From: Vibrio splendidus
GTDB lineage: Bacteria; Pseudomonadota; Gammaproteobacteria; Enterobacterales; Vibrionaceae
Length of the DNA: 64,000 nucleotides
Direction of reading: 5' to 3'
NCBI RefSeq assembly: GCF_003345295.1
Contig: NZ_CP031056.1
Location: forward strand, 496,001 to 560,000
Below are positions 60,934 through 64,000 of the stretch, one piece after another (position 1 is the stretch's first letter; the number at the start of each line of letters is the position of its first letter). A program made the position numbers and the translations under genes. Under the pieces are notes generated by a model. The model saw nothing but the letters and a program-made list of their open reading frames with translations. It was not told the DNA's origin and did no database searches.

Positions 60934-63900
60934 TGAACCTGACTAATTACGCAATTAAAAACAAAGTCATAAGCTGGCTCGTCGTTGCCATTTTATTGGT
61001 GGGCGGTGTGCTTTCGTTTCGTGGTTTAGGACAATTGGAATTTCCTGCATTCCCTATTCCACAAGCTATGGTTAACACCACGTACCCTGGTGCCTCTGCA
61101 ATGCAAGTTGAGGAAGAGGTCACCTTACCGCTTGAGCGTGCGATTTCTCAGCTTGAATATGTTAGAGATGTCGAATCTTTTACCAGTGCTGGGCTGTCTC
61201 AGATTGCGGTGATATTAAAAGAGACCATACAAGCAGAACAACAACCTCAGGTATGGGATGAATTACGTCGTAAGGTGAATGATATTCAGCCGAGAATGCC
61301 ACCGGGAGTGAATCCATCGCAAGTCATTGATGATTTTAGCGATGTGTATGGCATTCTCTACAACATTACGAGTAATGAATACACTTATCGCGAACTACAA
61401 AATTACGGTGAATACCTTCAGCGTGAGCTTCTTGCTATTAAAGGGGTAAAGAAAGTTAACTTGGCCGGGCTAGTCTCTGAACACATTGTGATTGAGATTG
61501 CCCAGCAAGATCTTAATACGTTGAACCTTGATCCTGCTTGGCTTTCTCGTTTGATTCAAAATCAGAACATGGTGTCTAATGGTGGTGATTTGCTACTTGA
61601 TGGACAATCGATCCGAATCCATTCTTCTGGTGAGTTTAATGAAATTGAAGCGTTAAAATCATTTAAATTTAGCCCGCCGGGAAGCAATGACCTGATCCAA
61701 TTAGGTGATATCGCAGAAATAAGCCGTCAGTTTCAGGATAAAGCTTATACCTTGTATCGTAACAATGGTGAACAAGCCATTTCTCTTGGGATCTCGTTTG
61801 CGAACAGCGTCAATGTGGTTTATGTGAGTGAACGTGTCAGTAATAAATTGTCTGAACTCGATTTTGCTCGCCCAATCGGCATTGAATTAAACAAAGTGTA
61901 CGACCAAGGCGATGCGGTTGATAAGTCGGTGTCTGACTTTGTGATGAGCCTAGTCGAAGCGGTATTGATTGTTATTGTCGTGCTCTTATTTGCAATGGGT
62001 TTGCGTTCAGGCATTTTAATGGGGGCTATTTTATTACTGACTATCCTCGGCACCTTCATTGGAATGAGCATTCTAGGCGTTGAGATTCAAATCATTTCAC
62101 TTGGTGCTTTGATCATTGCACTGGGAATGCTGGTTGATAATGCGATAGTGATAACTGAAGGTGTCTTAATTGGCCTGAAACGTGGATTGACCAAACGTAA
62201 AGCCATTGAATCCGTTGTTAAACAGACCCAGTGGCCCCTGCTTGGTGCAACACTGATTGGTATTATTGCATTTGCCCCGATTGGCTTGTCTGCCGACGCA
62301 ACGGGGGATTTCTTAGGGTCTTTATTCCAAGTATTAGCGATTTCTTTATTACTAAGTTGGGTGCTTGCTATCACGTTAACGCCGTTCTTCTGCGAACTGA
62401 TGTTTAAAGAAGAAATAGCCAAAGGTGAGTCAGAGCATATCGATCCTTATCGAGGGTTGATATTTACCCTGTATCGCACGGTTCTTAATACCGCACTAAA
62501 AAACCGCGTCGCGACTATGGTCATCACTCTGGTCTTGCTTATTTCTGCTGTGATCGGGTTTGGCTCTGTAAAACAGGCCTTTTTCCCGCCATCGAATACG
62601 CCAATTTTCTATGTGGATGTATGGCTGCAACAAGGCACAGACGTTCGTGAAACAGAACAACGCCTAAAACAAATTGAACGTACCGTGAGCGGGTTTAATG
62701 ACGTTCATAATGTCACGACCGTCGTAGGTTCGGGTGCTCAGCGATTTATTTTGACTTATGCACCTGAAAAATCATACAGCAGTTACGGGCAATTGATTGT
62801 TGAAGCGAAAGACTTAGCCGCGATCGAAACGATGTTACCTCAGATGAAAGCAAGGCTTGAAAGTCTACATCCTGATATTGATTTTAAGTTTAAGTTAATG
62901 GATTTGGGCCCTGCCCCTGCCGCTAAAGTAGAAGCGCGCTTTTATGGTGCGGATCCACAAGTGTTGAGACAACTTGCTGCTCAAGCGAATGAGATCATGC
63001 GTAATGAGCCAAAAGCAACCGCAGTTCGTCACTCGTGGCGAGAGAAAACTCAAGTGCTTGAACCGCAACTTGACGGTGCAGCAGCAAGGCGAGTCGGGAT
63101 AACCAAGAGTGATCTTGATAGAACCTTGTTACGCAATTTAAATGGTGAGCAGATTGGCTTGTTCAGAGATGGCAGTCATATCATGCCGATTGTCATGCGC
63201 GCGCCAGATGAAGAACGTTTTGATATCGATAGATTACCTGAGTTACAAGTGTGGAGCCAAGACCAAAGCCGTTATATCCCAATAACACAGGTCGTTTCCG
63301 ACTTTAATTTGACGACGGAAGACTCTTTAATTGTTCGTCGTAACTTTAAACGTGTGATTTCCGTTATGGCCGATGTGACGCCATTTGGTGATGATACGGC
63401 TGAATCTTTGCGCCGTTTGGTCGCCCCTAAAATCGAAGCGATTGAACTCCCTCAAGGCTATCATTTTGAGTGGGGGGGGGAATATGAAAGTCAGCAAAAG
63501 GCTACCAACAACCTAATGGGTTCATTGCCAATGGGATACCTGATCATGTTCTTGATTACGGTATTGTTATTCAACACCATTCGTCAGCCTTTGGCGATTT
63601 GGTTGACGGTACCACTGGCATTAATTGGTGTGAGTGCAGGCTTACTATTAATGAATATTCCGTTCTCGTTCACGGCCCTGCTAGGGTTATTGAGCTTATC
63701 AGGCATGATTGTGAAGAATGGTATTGTGCTGGTGGAGCAAATCAATATCGAAACCGACCAAGGTTCAAATCTTAACCGTGCAATTGTAGATGCGAGTGTG
63801 AGTCGTGTTCGACCTGTGTGCATGGCGGCAATTACTACCATGTTGGGTATGATCCCGCTGGTGTTTGATGCCTTCTTCCAGTCGATGGCGGTGACCATCA

Positions 63901-63986
63901 TATTCGGACTTGGGTTTGCTACACTACTAACTTTAGTGGTATTGCCTGTGATTTATGCCTTGTTGTACCGAGTAAGCTATCGTTAA
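60933..63986 (+). CDS. RND-family efflux transporter (AcrB/HAE1-like)
   Basis: A 1017-residue inner-membrane pump with 12 helices and two large periplasmic loops, full-length for the family. Visible marks: N-terminal 'AIKNKVISWLVVAILLVGGVLSFRGLGQLEFPAFPIP', TM4 'LGALIIALGMLVDNAIVITEGVLIGLKRG' with the proton-relay Asp, and 'SLSGMIVKNGIVLVEQI' in TM10 with the partner Lys. It exports drugs, bile-like compounds or other amphiphiles with the adaptor encoded just before. A G9 tract at 63472-63480 codes 'EWGGEY'; slippage there would truncate the protein. It ends 14 bases before the window edge. Confidence 0.95.
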   Translation: MNLTNYAIKNKVISWLVVAILLVGGVLSFRGLGQLEFPAFPIPQAMVNTTYPGASAMQVEEEVTLPLERAISQLEYVRDVESFTSAGLSQIAVILKETIQAEQQPQVWDELRRKVNDIQPRMPPGVNPSQVIDDFSDVYGILYNITSNEYTYRELQNYGEYLQRELLAIKGVKKVNLAGLVSEHIVIEIAQQDLNTLNLDPAWLSRLIQNQNMVSNGGDLLLDGQSIRIHSSGEFNEIEALKSFKFSPPGSNDLIQLGDIAEISRQFQDKAYTLYRNNGEQAISLGISFANSVNVVYVSERVSNKLSELDFARPIGIELNKVYDQGDAVDKSVSDFVMSLVEAVLIVIVVLLFAMGLRSGILMGAILLLTILGTFIGMSILGVEIQIISLGALIIALGMLVDNAIVITEGVLIGLKRGLTKRKAIESVVKQTQWPLLGATLIGIIAFAPIGLSADATGDFLGSLFQVLAISLLLSWVLAITLTPFFCELMFKEEIAKGESEHIDPYRGLIFTLYRTVLNTALKNRVATMVITLVLLISAVIGFGSVKQAFFPPSNTPIFYVDVWLQQGTDVRETEQRLKQIERTVSGFNDVHNVTTVVGSGAQRFILTYAPEKSYSSYGQLIVEAKDLAAIETMLPQMKARLESLHPDIDFKFKLMDLGPAPAAKVEARFYGADPQVLRQLAAQANEIMRNEPKATAVRHSWREKTQVLEPQLDGAAARRVGITKSDLDRTLLRNLNGEQIGLFRDGSHIMPIVMRAPDEERFDIDRLPELQVWSQDQSRYIPITQVVSDFNLTTEDSLIVRRNFKRVISVMADVTPFGDDTAESLRRLVAPKIEAIELPQGYHFEWGGEYESQQKATNNLMGSLPMGYLIMFLITVLLFNTIRQPLAIWLTVPLALIGVSAGLLLMNIPFSFTALLGLLSLSGMIVKNGIVLVEQINIETDQGSNLNRAIVDASVSRVRPVCMAAITTMLGMIPLVFDAFFQSMAVTIIFGLGFATLLTLVVLPVIYALLYRVSYR
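63472..63480 (+). repeat. G9 homopolymer inside the RND gene
   Basis: Nine consecutive G residues in frame within the RND coding sequence (codons tgg-ggg-ggg-gaa). It is the longest G run I noticed in the window and a candidate slippage site. Confidence 0.9.
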
Positions 63987-64000
63987 CATCTACATGTTCA

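Overview
The window reads as a marine Vibrio, most likely the smaller chromosome (chromosome II) of a Splendidus-clade-type species. The reasons are a thermolabile-hemolysin/lecithinase gene beside a lipA-lipB lipase/foldase pair, an L,D-transpeptidase next to a Braun-type lipoprotein, pstSCAB followed by a GAF-GGDEF protein, a MoxR/Bat aerotolerance-type locus, a divergent malK/malEFG locus and a second secDF pair. As I recall it, several of these groups sit on chromosome II of V. cholerae. I see no rRNA, tRNA, CRISPR array or intact insertion sequence.

Layout. 0.1-10 kb: drug/metabolite transporter, two TPR proteins (one with an active-type and one with a degenerate GGDEF domain), a transposase-like zinc-ribbon protein, deoD, L,D-transpeptidase, Lpp-type lipoprotein, DEAD-box helicase. 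10.2-13.9 kb: tlh divergent from lipA-lipB. 14.2-22.8 kb: a tight five-gene operon behind a Fur-box-like site, encoding a secreted S9 oligopeptidase, a TonB-dependent receptor of heme/hemoglobin type, a zinc metallopeptidase with a P-domain and GlyGly-CTERM tail, and two Lcl/DUF1566 proteins. 22.9-31.1 kb: chemoreceptor, Pho-box-controlled pstSCAB, GAF-GGDEF protein. 31.2-38.2 kb: moxR-DUF58-DUF4381-batA-batB/C-batD operon on the minus strand. 38.7-46.7 kb: second chemoreceptor, a small protein and the maltose/maltodextrin transporter. 47.3-52.8 kb: small accessory genes, thioesterase, a frameshifted oppA, a DMT exporter with a divergent AraC regulator, and an alpha/beta-hydrolase-like remnant. 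53.1-64.0 kb: envelope cluster with a small exported protein, secD2, frameshifted secF2, an outer-membrane protein, two tiny membrane ORFs, an MscS-family channel and an RND efflux pair.

Two parts stand out. The first is the 14.2-22.8 kb operon, which looks like an iron-regulated, protease-coupled TonB import system: a surface protease and Lcl proteins to capture and cut a protein substrate, a receptor to import the product and a periplasmic peptidase to finish digestion. The second is the 52.9-59.8 kb envelope cluster, where a 15-bp near-palindrome (GAATTTCTSTAATTC) recurs upstream of four transcription units (secDF2, OMP, mscS-like, RND pump). This suggests one unidentified regulator for an envelope or salinity response. 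Further RNA-level control is possible there, notably a perfect 12-bp hairpin that buries the ribosome-binding site of the RND adaptor gene.

The window is also rich in short repeats and frameshifts: a 17-copy hexanucleotide polyglutamine tract, five 14-bp repeats upstream of tlh, six 21-bp repeats coding the N-terminus of the L,D-transpeptidase, a G9 run in the RND gene, and single-base disruptions in oppA and secF2. The oppA disruption sits in a perfect inverted repeat, as expected for quasipalindrome correction.
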